Positions 1 through 5,367 of a stretch of 6,930 nt of DNA are shown here, one piece after another. The DNA lies in contig CACXCV010000159.1 of assembly GCA_902766215.1 (NCBI GenBank), positions 1 through 6,930 on the forward strand. The letters are read 5' to 3'. Source of the DNA: Oscillospiraceae bacterium. Lineage in GTDB: Bacteria; Bacillota; Clostridia; Oscillospirales; Oscillospiraceae. Positions within the stretch are counted from its first letter, which is position 1. The number at the start of each line of letters is the position of its first letter. The notes below the pieces were generated by a model. The model made no database searches and was not told the DNA's origin. It worked only from the letters and a program-made list of their open reading frames with translations. The translations under genes and the position numbers were made by a program.

Positions 1-523
1 CCCCGGCCAGCAGCAGGTTGGGGTTGCGCAGCTGCGGGTTCAGGCTGATCAGCTGCTCATAGCTCAGGTCATACCGCGCGGCAATGTGCCAGAACGTCTC
101 GCCCGCCCGCACCGTGTGATACACCGCGTCCGGCAGCGTTTCCTTTTCCAGCCGGATCTGCACCAGCCCCTCCGGCTGGCTCAGCTCCTCGCGGAAGGCA
201 AACGAATATGCCACATAGTCCCTGCGCGGCTCCTGCCGCAGCTGCAGCTTGGTAAACAGCGCGCTGGCCGTCTGCCACACCGGGTGAATCAGCACCCCCG
301 GCCCACCCTGACAGAACACCGTCGCCAGCTCTTTAAACGTGTCATAGGCGTCCGGCCCATAAAACTCTCCCTCGCCGCGCATCACCCGACAGCCGCGCCC
401 CAGATCCTGCAGCGTATACTCGCCCATGGGGATCTTCTGCACCGCTGTCTGCCGCTCAAAGTCAATGGTGTACACCCGCGGATTGTGCGGCCAGGTAAAG
501 GTCTTATACTGCATCGGCTCCAT
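1..523 (-). CDS. DNA-circularisation N-domain/LysM tail protein, N-terminal 174 residues (3' end outside window)
   Basis: This partial gene starts at ATG 523, with AGGAGG 9 nt upstream, and runs off the window. Translation gives an N-terminal domain of about 125 residues: FTWPHNPRVYTIDF, MGEYTLQDLGRGCRVMRGEG, FYGPDAYDTFKELATVF, GGPGVLIHPVW, and LRQEPRRDYVAYSFAFREE. The 'LQDLG ... GEGEFYG-x-DAY ... L ... GGPGVLIHP' pattern matches the DNA-circularisation protein N-terminal family (Mu gp43-type), which despite its name is a tail/baseplate hub component. Residues 135-174, beginning YHTVRAGETFWHIAARYDLS and continuing to LISLNPQLRNPNLLLAG, are a LysM domain cut just before its final strand. LysM tail proteins (XkdP-like position) bind peptidoglycan or hold the baseplate hub together. 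Its place is that of a gene following the tape measure. An alternative ATG at 514 has a longer SD spacing. Confidence 0.85.
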   Translation of the reverse strand, partial: MEPMQYKTFTWPHNPRVYTIDFERQTAVQKIPMGEYTLQDLGRGCRVMRGEGEFYGPDAYDTFKELATVFCQGGPGVLIHPVWQTASALFTKLQLRQEPRRDYVAYSFAFREELSQPEGLVQIRLEKETLPDAVYHTVRAGETFWHIAARYDLSYEQLISLNPQLRNPNLLLAG

Positions 524-545
524 GCCCTTGTCCCTCCTTTTGTTT

Positions 546-571
546 CCGGCGGGGCCATCCGGTCCCGCCGG
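546..571 (-). other. GC-rich hairpin in the 53-nt gap before the LysM gene
   Basis: On the minus strand CCGGCGGGACC and GGCCCCGCCGG can pair over 11 positions with one A-C mismatch, around a 4-nt loop (GGAT). The hairpin starts 5 nt after the TGA of the 197-aa gene, and the SD of the LysM gene begins 8 nt after it. There is no U-tract on the minus strand, so it does not look like an intrinsic terminator. It could be an mRNA processing or stability element or block read-through ribosomes; this is inference. Confidence 0.5.
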
Positions 572-576
572 CTCTG

Positions 577-1170
577 TCACAGCGGAAACTCAAATCCGCC
601 GTCATACCGCCGTGCGTCGCGTTCATACAGCCGTGACAGCGCCGCGGCCTCCGCCGCGCCGCATCGGCTCATGCTCTGCGGCCCGTCCGCAGCCAGCGTC
701 TGCGCCCGGGGCAGCTGCGCCGGGACAGCGGCCGCCCGGCGCAAACGCCGCTCCACCTGCGCCAGCACTGCCTGCGTCTGTGCCTGCGGCAGCGCATCGG
801 CCGCGGTCTGCCGCGGCAGGCTCTGCAAAATTGTGTCCGCCGCGGCCTCCCCAGCCTCTGCCGTCGTGGACTCTTCCGCCATCGATTCTTCCGCTTGCTC
901 CGGCTGGCGTCGTGCTTCCGCCGCAGATTTCGCCCGCGCTTTCTCCGCGGCCCGGGGTAATACGCTGCCGCCCAGACCTGCCCGGACCGCCAGCCGCGCC
1001 AGCAGGCTGCGCCCCGTTTTCTTCCGCTCCGGCAGGGCGCCGTTCGCTTCCTGCGCCCCGCCCGCCTGCGCGGCGGCGGCCTCCCGCAGCCGCTGCCGCA
1101 GCCGCTCCGTCTGTCCGTCCCCGCCGGCAATCCGGCGCTGCCGGGCCAGCATCTCCTCCAGCCAGCTCAT
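577..1170 (-). CDS. Ala/Arg/Glu-rich protein of unknown function in tape measure position
   Basis: The product has 197 residues. It begins MSWLEEMLARQRRIAGG, continues with a charged helical stretch (ERLRQRLREAAAAQ), a basic Ala-rich part (50-90), an acidic segment (EQAEESMAEESTTAEAGEAA, 91-110), helix QTQAVLAQVERRLRRA, and a distinctive end LSRLYERDARRYDGGFEFPL. It has no signal peptide, clear membrane segment or catalytic motif. The terminal 20 residues look more constrained than the low-complexity middle. Its start overlaps the previous stop (ATGA) and has only a weak SD, so coupled translation is expected. The place between chaperone-position gene and LysM hub gene is where a tape measure gene of many hundred codons normally lies. 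It may be a very short tape measure, a second chaperone, or something else; I do not recognise it. Confidence 0.65.
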   Translation of the reverse strand: MSWLEEMLARQRRIAGGDGQTERLRQRLREAAAAQAGGAQEANGALPERKKTGRSLLARLAVRAGLGGSVLPRAAEKARAKSAAEARRQPEQAEESMAEESTTAEAGEAAADTILQSLPRQTAADALPQAQTQAVLAQVERRLRRAAAVPAQLPRAQTLAADGPQSMSRCGAAEAAALSRLYERDARRYDGGFEFPL

Positions 1171-1733
1171 CCCGGTCCGCCGCCCTTCAGCACGTCAAAC
1201 CGCGCGGGGTCAAAGCTGCTGCCCGCTTCCCACTGCTTGCCGCACACCGGGCAGTGGTCCTCCTCGGCCTGTCTGCGGCAGTCGGGACACAGCCGCGCCA
1301 GCCGCTCATCCTCGTCCAGCAGCAAATGCAGCACGCAGTAAAGATAGTCGCCCCGCGTCATCCGCCGCGCCCGCGGCTCCGAGGGCAGCACGCCAAAGGC
1401 GCGCAGCACGCGCCACTGGATGCGCGATTCCGGCATCTGCCGCAGCCGCTGCATCATCGCCTCGGTCTGCTCCGGCGGCTGCCCGCAGTGGGGGTCGTGC
1501 CGCCGGGCCAGCGCCTGATAGCGCAGCGTCTGCGCCTCAATCTGCTCCGGCGTCCAGCGCTGCATCACCGCCGCGCCGCTGGCAAAGCGCCGCCTGCCCC
1601 ATCGCGTCACCGCCCGGGCCAGCAGGCAGGCGTTCTGCCACAGGCCCAGGCTTTCCGCGCTGTCACAGGCGCGTTCCGCCTCCGCCCGGGCCGCCAGCAG
1701 CTCCCAGGCGGTCAGCAGCCGCAGCCCGGTCAC
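1167..1733 (-). CDS. Protein with C-terminal zinc ribbon in tail assembly chaperone position
   Basis: The product has 188 residues. About residues 1-145 are helical, with LRLLTAWELLAARAEAERA, LWQNACLLARAVTRW, a stretch rich in Gln/Arg (residues 55-115), and the striking DYLYCVLHLLLDEDERLARL. A four-cysteine zinc ribbon follows: C149-P-D-C152, eight residues, C161-P-V-C164. The tail is SFDPARFDVLKGG. I recall similar proteins in Clostridia prophages but know no proven role. By gene order (sheath, tube, this gene) it occupies the tail assembly chaperone slot. The start is GTG at 1733, overlapping the tube stop as GTGA, with GGAG 8 nt upstream; the next in-frame ATG is far inside the protein. 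The stop overlaps the next start as ATGA. It could instead be an unrelated regulatory or accessory structural protein. Confidence 0.7.
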   Translation of the reverse strand: MTGLRLLTAWELLAARAEAERACDSAESLGLWQNACLLARAVTRWGRRRFASGAAVMQRWTPEQIEAQTLRYQALARRHDPHCGQPPEQTEAMMQRLRQMPESRIQWRVLRAFGVLPSEPRARRMTRGDYLYCVLHLLLDEDERLARLCPDCRRQAEEDHCPVCGKQWEAGSSFDPARFDVLKGGGPG

Positions 1734-2116
1734 AGCATCGACTCCACGCGCTGGGCCGCCGTAATGCGCACTTTTTCCATCACCATGTCGCCCAGCTCCG
1801 CCGATTCGTCAATGCGCGCCCACTGGCAGCCCGAGAAGATCACCTGCCGGTCTGGCTTGCAGATCACCAGCGAAAAATTCGCCAGATCGTGAAACCGTAG
1901 CCCGTCGGCAATGGCCTCGTCCGTGGCATACAGCCGCGACAGCTCAATCACATACTGGTTCGCGCCGGCAATCGTCGCCACCGGTTCCTCCTGGCCAAAG
2001 GCCTCAATAACCTTGCTGCTGCGCGTGGTCGTCACGCTGTAGCTCTGCACCACCGCCACACGCACGCCGTTAATCTCCAGATAGATGTCCGCGCTGGTGG
2101 GAATCATTCGTGCCAT
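1730..2116 (-). CDS. Tail tube (tail core) protein
   Basis: The 128-residue protein is probably the inner tube subunit. It is beta-rich: SADIYLEINGVRVAVVQSYSV at residues 8-28, TRSSKVIEAFGQEEPVATIAG, YVIELSRLYATDEAI, FSLVICKPDRQVIFSGCQWARIDES, and EKVRITAAQRVESML at the end. Size, strand pattern and position directly after the sheath gene match the tube proteins of contractile phages (PBSX XkdM-like position). The ATG at 2116 has GGAGG 7 nt upstream. The gap from the sheath stop is 13 nt. The stop overlaps a GTG start of the next gene (GTGA). Another ATG three codons in is possible but less well spaced. Confidence 0.85.
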   Translation of the reverse strand: MARMIPTSADIYLEINGVRVAVVQSYSVTTTRSSKVIEAFGQEEPVATIAGANQYVIELSRLYATDEAIADGLRFHDLANFSLVICKPDRQVIFSGCQWARIDESAELGDMVMEKVRITAAQRVESML

Positions 2117-2129
2117 ATCGTTTCCTCCT

Positions 2130-3185
2130 TTACACCGTGATGTGCGCCGTCAGATAAATGCGGCTCAGCCCGTGGGTCACGGTAAAGCCAAACTCCACCA
2201 GGCACACCGTGGGGTCGTCCTCCGCCGCCTTCACCGTCAGATTGTCATAGCTGTCAATGATCTCGCGGCGCATGCGCGACTCCAGCTCCATCACCACCCT
2301 GGCCCGGATCGCCGCGCGGGTGGTGCGGTTGTTCTTGCACCGGGCAAAGCGGCTGCGCAGCGCGTTGCGCAGGCCCGGGATCACCTCGTCCACAATCAGG
2401 ATCGTCGTCAGCTCGCGCCAGGTAGCATCCGCCGCGCTGCCGGTTTTGCTGCGCGTCGTAATACCGCGTACCACCTCCGTGCGTCCCGCCACCGTCTCCA
2501 GTACCGTCACGCCGCCGCGCACCAGCGCATCCAGCGCCGTGTCGTCATAGCTTGCCGTCACAGTTCCCAGACCGGTCACCTCCGCGCCGTTCAGCGGCAG
2601 AGCCGGGTCGCGCTGGGCCGCCAGCAGCCCGGCCACCGCCGCAGCCAGCGCCCATCCGCCCATGGCGTCCCCGCCTGCGGGCGGCGCCGCGTCCGGGCCG
2701 CACAGCACCATACGCTCACAGTTCAGCGCCGCAGCCGCAGCCAGCAGCTTTTCCGCCGTGGGGCTTGCCATGCCCACCAGGCCAATGCACTCGTTGCGCT
2801 CGGCGCTGGCCGCCGTCACCGCCGTCTTCATCGCCGTGTGAACCGCCGTCTCCGTGCTGTCACAAACCAGAAACGCCGCCTGGCGCTCTCCCAGCAGCGC
2901 AGAAAACGCCGCGGTATACGCCGCCGTCGTCGCCGTGGCAACCGGACAGGCCAGCACCACACCCGCGCCGTTGTCATACAGCAGCTGCAGCAGCTTGCCC
3001 AGGCCGCTGCTGGTGCCAAAGGCCGCGCTGGCCGCCGCGCGCGAGGTCAGCAGCTTCACCTCTGGCGCCGCATCCGCGCACACGCCCGCCGCCGCAATCA
3101 CCGACCGGCCTCCTGTGGTGGTCGAGGCCGAGGATGCGTCATAGTCCGAATAAACCCCCGGCCGCTCATGGTATGCAATGCTCAT
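2130..3185 (-). CDS. Contractile tail sheath protein
   Basis: The 351-residue protein forms the contractile outer tube that drives the inner tube into the cell. The N-terminus YHERPGVYSDYDASS is the typical sheath start (ERPGVY plus a polar stretch), used for subunit linking. The middle (about 70-200) alternates Ala-rich helices and strands as in the subtilisin-like sheath domain. The C-terminal part shows TALDALVRGGVTVLE, RGITTRSKTG, WRELTTILIVDEVIPGLRNALRSRF and EFGFTVTHGLSRIYLTAHITV, the usual conserved C-terminal domain that interacts with neighbouring subunits and tube. The length is compact compared with sheaths of 430 or more residues. The ATG at 3185 has AGGAGG 7 nt upstream and overlaps the preceding stop as ATGA. 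That SD is part of a perfect 10-bp inverted repeat. The stop is TAA. This gene establishes the myovirus-type tail. Confidence 0.9.
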   Translation of the reverse strand: MSIAYHERPGVYSDYDASSASTTTGGRSVIAAAGVCADAAPEVKLLTSRAAASAAFGTSSGLGKLLQLLYDNGAGVVLACPVATATTAAYTAAFSALLGERQAAFLVCDSTETAVHTAMKTAVTAASAERNECIGLVGMASPTAEKLLAAAAALNCERMVLCGPDAAPPAGGDAMGGWALAAAVAGLLAAQRDPALPLNGAEVTGLGTVTASYDDTALDALVRGGVTVLETVAGRTEVVRGITTRSKTGSAADATWRELTTILIVDEVIPGLRNALRSRFARCKNNRTTRAAIRARVVMELESRMRREIIDSYDNLTVKAAEDDPTVCLVEFGFTVTHGLSRIYLTAHITV

Positions 3186-3673
3186 TGTGTCTCCTCCTGT
3201 CCCTGCTGCCGGGACAGGAGCGTCCCGCGCAGCACAAAGTCGTCAAAATACATCTCCTCGCCGCTGGGCACGGCATATACCCACGCCTCGGCCGTCGCCT
3301 CCACCGGGCAGGCAAAGCAGTCCAGCCTGGGGTCATAACACACCGCGCCGGTCTGCACGCCGCGCACCGTCACGCCCTCCATGCCCTGCAGCCAGGCCTG
3401 CGCCGTCCGGGCCGCCAGCTCCTCGGCCGCCTTGGCCGTCCCGGCGTGGCACCGGGCAACCGGTTTTGCCTTCGCCCGGTGGGCAAACAGCTCCTTCTGC
3501 TCGCCGTCCACCTCCAGCAGTCCCAGATAGCGCGGCAGGCCCTCCAGCGCACAGCTTTCCAGCAGTACCGTGATCTCCGGCGACCTCAGCCGGCCCGCCG
3601 GCTTGTCCGGCATCGCCCGCACGGCGGGCAGGCCCTCCAGCGCTGCCAGCGCCGCGCGATACAGCGCCTCCAT
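3182..3673 (-). CDS. Probable tail terminator / neck protein
   Basis: The product has 163 residues. The visible pattern is a helical N-terminus (ALYRAALAALEGLPAVRA), SPEITVLLESCALEGLPRYLG, a helix with AKAAEELAARTAQAWLQG, then VRGVQTGAVCYDPRLDCFACPVEATAEAWVYAV and YFDDFVLRGTL. The 'Y-D-x-x-x-x-x-F-x-C-P-V-E-x-x-x-x-A-W-V-Y' part matches my memory of neck proteins placed immediately before the sheath gene in Clostridia prophages. Tail terminators cap the tube and attach the tail to the head. The start at 3673 is preferred because GGGAGG (3681-3686) lies 7 nt upstream; ATG 3679 is only 1 nt from it, although it would give an ATGA overlap. The last 13 codons encode an RNA hairpin that covers the SD of the sheath gene, and the stop overlaps the sheath start (ATGA). 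The function is inferred. Confidence 0.6.
   Translation of the reverse strand: MEALYRAALAALEGLPAVRAMPDKPAGRLRSPEITVLLESCALEGLPRYLGLLEVDGEQKELFAHRAKAKPVARCHAGTAKAAEELAARTAQAWLQGMEGVTVRGVQTGAVCYDPRLDCFACPVEATAEAWVYAVPSGEEMYFDDFVLRGTLLSRQQGQEETQ
3194..3220 (-). promoter_or_regulatory. RNA hairpin that sequesters the sheath gene SD
   Basis: On the minus strand CTCCTGTCCC and GGGACAGGAG form a perfect 10-bp stem with a 7-nt loop (GGCAGCA). Five of the six bases of the sheath gene's AGGAGG lie in the 3' arm, and the sheath ATG follows 8 nt after the stem. The stem is inside the last codons of the upstream gene, so a ribosome finishing that gene would have to unfold it. This suggests translational coupling; the pairing is seen directly, the function is inferred. 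Confidence 0.6.
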
Positions 3674-3675
3674 GC

Positions 3676-3987
3676 TCATTCCTCCCTGGTCAGCACCGCC
3701 CAGTAATAGAGCACCGTGCCGTCAATTTCATACGGCTCCCAGCGCCGTATCCAATAGCGCTCGCTGTTCCGCTCCGCCAGGTCATACCCGGCGGGGCACT
3801 GGCTGCTCAGCAGCAGATATTGCCCCGCCTGCTGCCCGCCGCGCTCGGTCCAGCTGTTCCACACGTCGCCGTACCGGCTTCTGCGCATGGGCTGCAGCAG
3901 CGCCCGGATCTCCAGCGACGCCGTTTCGCCGCGCAGCGTCACCGGGCTTCCATACCGGGCAATCAGCCCGGCAACCACGCCGCCCAT
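3676..3987 (-). CDS. Putative head closure / head-tail joining protein
   Basis: The 103-residue product begins MGGVVAGLIARYGSPVTLRG and continues with IRALLQPM, WNSWTERGGQQAGQYLLLSS, and WIRRWEPYEIDGTVLYYWAVLTREE. This is a beta-rich small protein with the 'RYG-x-PVTL ... LQPM ... YWIRRWEPYEIDG-x-x-L-Y-W-A-V' pattern of stopper or head-closure proteins (SPP1 gp16-like position), which seal the connector and receive the tail. I chose ATG 3987, four bases after the stop of the preceding gene. A TTG eight codons upstream (4011) follows GGAGG by only 3 nt and would overlap the preceding gene by 20 nt; it remains possible but is less likely. No clear SD precedes 3987, so coupling is expected. The function is inferred from position and pattern. 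Confidence 0.65.
   Translation of the reverse strand: MGGVVAGLIARYGSPVTLRGETASLEIRALLQPMRRSRYGDVWNSWTERGGQQAGQYLLLSSQCPAGYDLAERNSERYWIRRWEPYEIDGTVLYYWAVLTREE
3681..3686 (-). promoter_or_regulatory. Ribosome binding site of the tail terminator gene
   Basis: GGGAGG on the minus strand is followed by ATG-AGC-ATG. The first ATG (3679) is 1 nt away, the second (3673) is 7 nt away, so the second is the likely start. The same arrangement occurs at the capsid gene. Confidence 0.65.
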
Positions 3988-3991
3988 CTTC

Positions 3992-4321
3992 TCACACCCG
4001 GCGGAAGGCAAAGCCCTCCGCCATCCAGGGCCGCAGCAGCGCCTGCGCCTGGGCGCACAGGCTGTTCTGCCGGCCCATCGTCACTGAAAAGTCCCCCGCG
4101 GTAAAGCGTTCCGGTTCGCCGTCCAGGGCCCTGAGCTGCCCCAGCGCCATCATCACCGCCGCAATGCCCAGCGCCTGCTCAAAGCCTGCCGCGCCAGGGC
4201 GGAGCTGCTGCCGCAGCCCGGCTTCCGCCGCTTCACACAGCGCCGGCAGCAGTTCCTCCTGCGCCTTTGGCAGCGATCCGGCCAGTCCCTTTGCCAGGGC
4301 GACCATCTCCGCCGCCGTCAT
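3992..4321 (-). CDS. Putative head-tail connector protein
   Basis: The product has 109 residues and is mostly helical: TAAEMVALAKGLAGSL, EELLPALCEAAEAGLRQQL, EQALGIAAVMMALGQL, then FTAGDFSVTMG and a last helix AQALLRPWMAEGF. Connectors of the gp6/gp15 type, which form the ring below the portal, are small helical proteins encoded directly after the major capsid gene, and the FTAGDFSV-like segment before the last helix is something I associate with such proteins in Clostridia prophages. The start ATG overlaps the capsid stop codon (TGATG) and has no SD of its own, so translation is probably coupled to capsid translation by re-initiation. The function is inferred mainly from position, size and helix pattern. 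Confidence 0.65.
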   Translation of the reverse strand: MTAAEMVALAKGLAGSLPKAQEELLPALCEAAEAGLRQQLRPGAAGFEQALGIAAVMMALGQLRALDGEPERFTAGDFSVTMGRQNSLCAQAQALLRPWMAEGFAFRRV

Positions 4322-5349
4322 CAGATCGTCAGCACGCGGGCCGCATCGCCGCAGATCTTGCTGAAGCCGGCCATGGTGGTCACGGCCGCGCGCTCCAGCT
4401 GCCGGTCAATCAGGCGGTCATAGTCCACCTGAATCTCCCCGGCCTTCACCATTTCCAGCGCATAGCGGCGGTCCAGACCCAGCAGCTTGCCGGCCGGAAC
4501 GGCATCGCTGCGCACCAGCGCGGCGCCCAGCGGGCTGCCCAGCTGACCCGAGCCCTGGAAGTTCAGCCCGGTCAGCGGATTCTGCAGCTCATCCACCTTC
4601 AGCAGCTTCACCATTGCCCCGCTGGCAGCCAGCAGCGTGTTCATCTCAAAGGGGTCGAACAGGCCCCAGAATTCCACCAGCTGGTCATAGGCAAGCGTTC
4701 CGCTGGTGCCGCTGATGGGCGTGGTGCCCACTGCATTCACCGGGGCGGCCGTGCCGGTGTTGCCGTCGCCGTTGATCAGCGTGTCCACCGCGTCGCCCAC
4801 CAGTTCCCGCTGGACAAACTGACCGATCCGGCGCAGCATCACCGAGAACAGATCCAGCTTCTGAAAGCGCACCGCTTCATACGAGGCCACCAGCATGCGC
4901 CCGCGCTTTTTCATCGTAATCAGCTGCTCCTTGATCTTCACCTGCACCGAGGGGATTTCGGCTTCTTCGGCCACTCTGGCCGGGGCCAGGCTCTCCTTGT
5001 CCGACTTGGCGTACAGGCTGCGATAGTCCATCGCGTCAATCACCGTGGTCGTGGCCAGCAGCGAGGGCAGCGGGTCGTGATCCTCCGCGCCGGCGCGGAC
5101 CGTGCGGGCAATAAACTCCGGGAACAGAACCGCCGAATCCATGCTGCGGAAAAACTTCTCCACCGGGTCCGATGCGCCGCCCTTCACATGAATGTCAAAG
5201 CGCTTCAGCTGCCTCTGAAAGGCGTCCAACCCCTCCAGCGCCGTGCCCTGATACTGCTCGCTGGGGTCAATGCTCTCCAGCACCTGGGTAAAGCTCCTGC
5301 CGCTGGTCTGATACATGCCCTTTTCCAGTCGAATCGAATCGTATGCCAT
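4321..5349 (-). CDS. Major capsid protein, HK97 fold
   Basis: The 342-residue protein is the probable shell subunit. The first 60 or so residues are polar and helical (SFTQVLESIDPSEQ, LEGLDAFQRQLKRFD). Then come SDPVEKFFRSMDSAVLFPEF, a strand-rich part with DAMDYRSLYAK and EIPSVQVKIKEQLITMKKRGRM, a long 'spine-like' helix (residues 164-190, LDLFSVMLRRIGQFVQRELVGDAVDT), LINGDGN, and a C-terminal domain ending in YDRLIDRQLERAAVTTMAGFSKICGDAARVL. The size and the order strand, spine helix, DG-rich loop fit HK97-type capsid proteins. I chose ATG 5349 because GGGAGG (5358-5363) is 8 nt upstream; the other in-frame ATG at 5355 is only 2 nt from it. The stop overlaps the start of the next gene by one base (TGATG). 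Whether the N-terminus is removed by the protease cannot be seen. Confidence 0.9.
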   Translation of the reverse strand: MAYDSIRLEKGMYQTSGRSFTQVLESIDPSEQYQGTALEGLDAFQRQLKRFDIHVKGGASDPVEKFFRSMDSAVLFPEFIARTVRAGAEDHDPLPSLLATTTVIDAMDYRSLYAKSDKESLAPARVAEEAEIPSVQVKIKEQLITMKKRGRMLVASYEAVRFQKLDLFSVMLRRIGQFVQRELVGDAVDTLINGDGNTGTAAPVNAVGTTPISGTSGTLAYDQLVEFWGLFDPFEMNTLLAASGAMVKLLKVDELQNPLTGLNFQGSGQLGSPLGAALVRSDAVPAGKLLGLDRRYALEMVKAGEIQVDYDRLIDRQLERAAVTTMAGFSKICGDAARVLTI

Positions 5350-5357
5350 GTTCATTT

Positions 5358-5363
5358 CCTCCC
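5358..5363 (-). promoter_or_regulatory. Ribosome binding site of the major capsid gene
   Basis: On the minus strand GGGAGG is followed by two tandem in-frame ATG codons separated by one AAC codon. The spacing is 2 nt to the first (5355) and 8 nt to the second (5349). Normal SD spacing favours the second ATG, giving a protein that starts MAYDSIRLEKG. Confidence 0.75.
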
Positions 5364-5367
5364 TTTC

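Noticed and set aside
546..571. Intrinsic terminator
   Set aside because: No T-rich tract follows the hairpin on the minus strand, and on the plus strand it is followed by CTCTGTCAC. Transcription must continue into the LysM gene.
800..817. Short perfect inverted repeat (GCCGCGG, 4-nt loop, CCGCGGC)
   Set aside because: It is only a 7-bp stem inside low-complexity GC-rich coding sequence and expected by chance; it is not near a start or stop.
1160..1200. Programmed -1 frameshift joining the 188-aa and 197-aa genes, as in lambda G/GT
   Set aside because: The second frame is in -1 and is open for only 8 codons before its ATG. No X-XXY-YYZ slippery heptamer is present there, and an ATGA overlap explains the junction.
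86..1900. Plus-strand open frame of about 600 codons over the tail genes
   Set aside because: It is antisense to four well-supported minus-strand genes with SDs and coupled junctions. Its translation is Arg/Ala/Pro/Ser/His-rich without any domain pattern, as expected for the complement of GC-rich coding DNA.
2085..3706. Plus-strand open frames over the sheath and neck genes
   Set aside because: These are antisense to clearly recognised sheath sequence; the translations are low-complexity Arg/Pro/Ala.
3988..4011. TTG start of the head closure gene
   Set aside because: The spacing to GGAGG is only 3 nt and it would overlap the upstream gene by 20 nt. The ATG four bases after the upstream stop is simpler, although TTG is not excluded.
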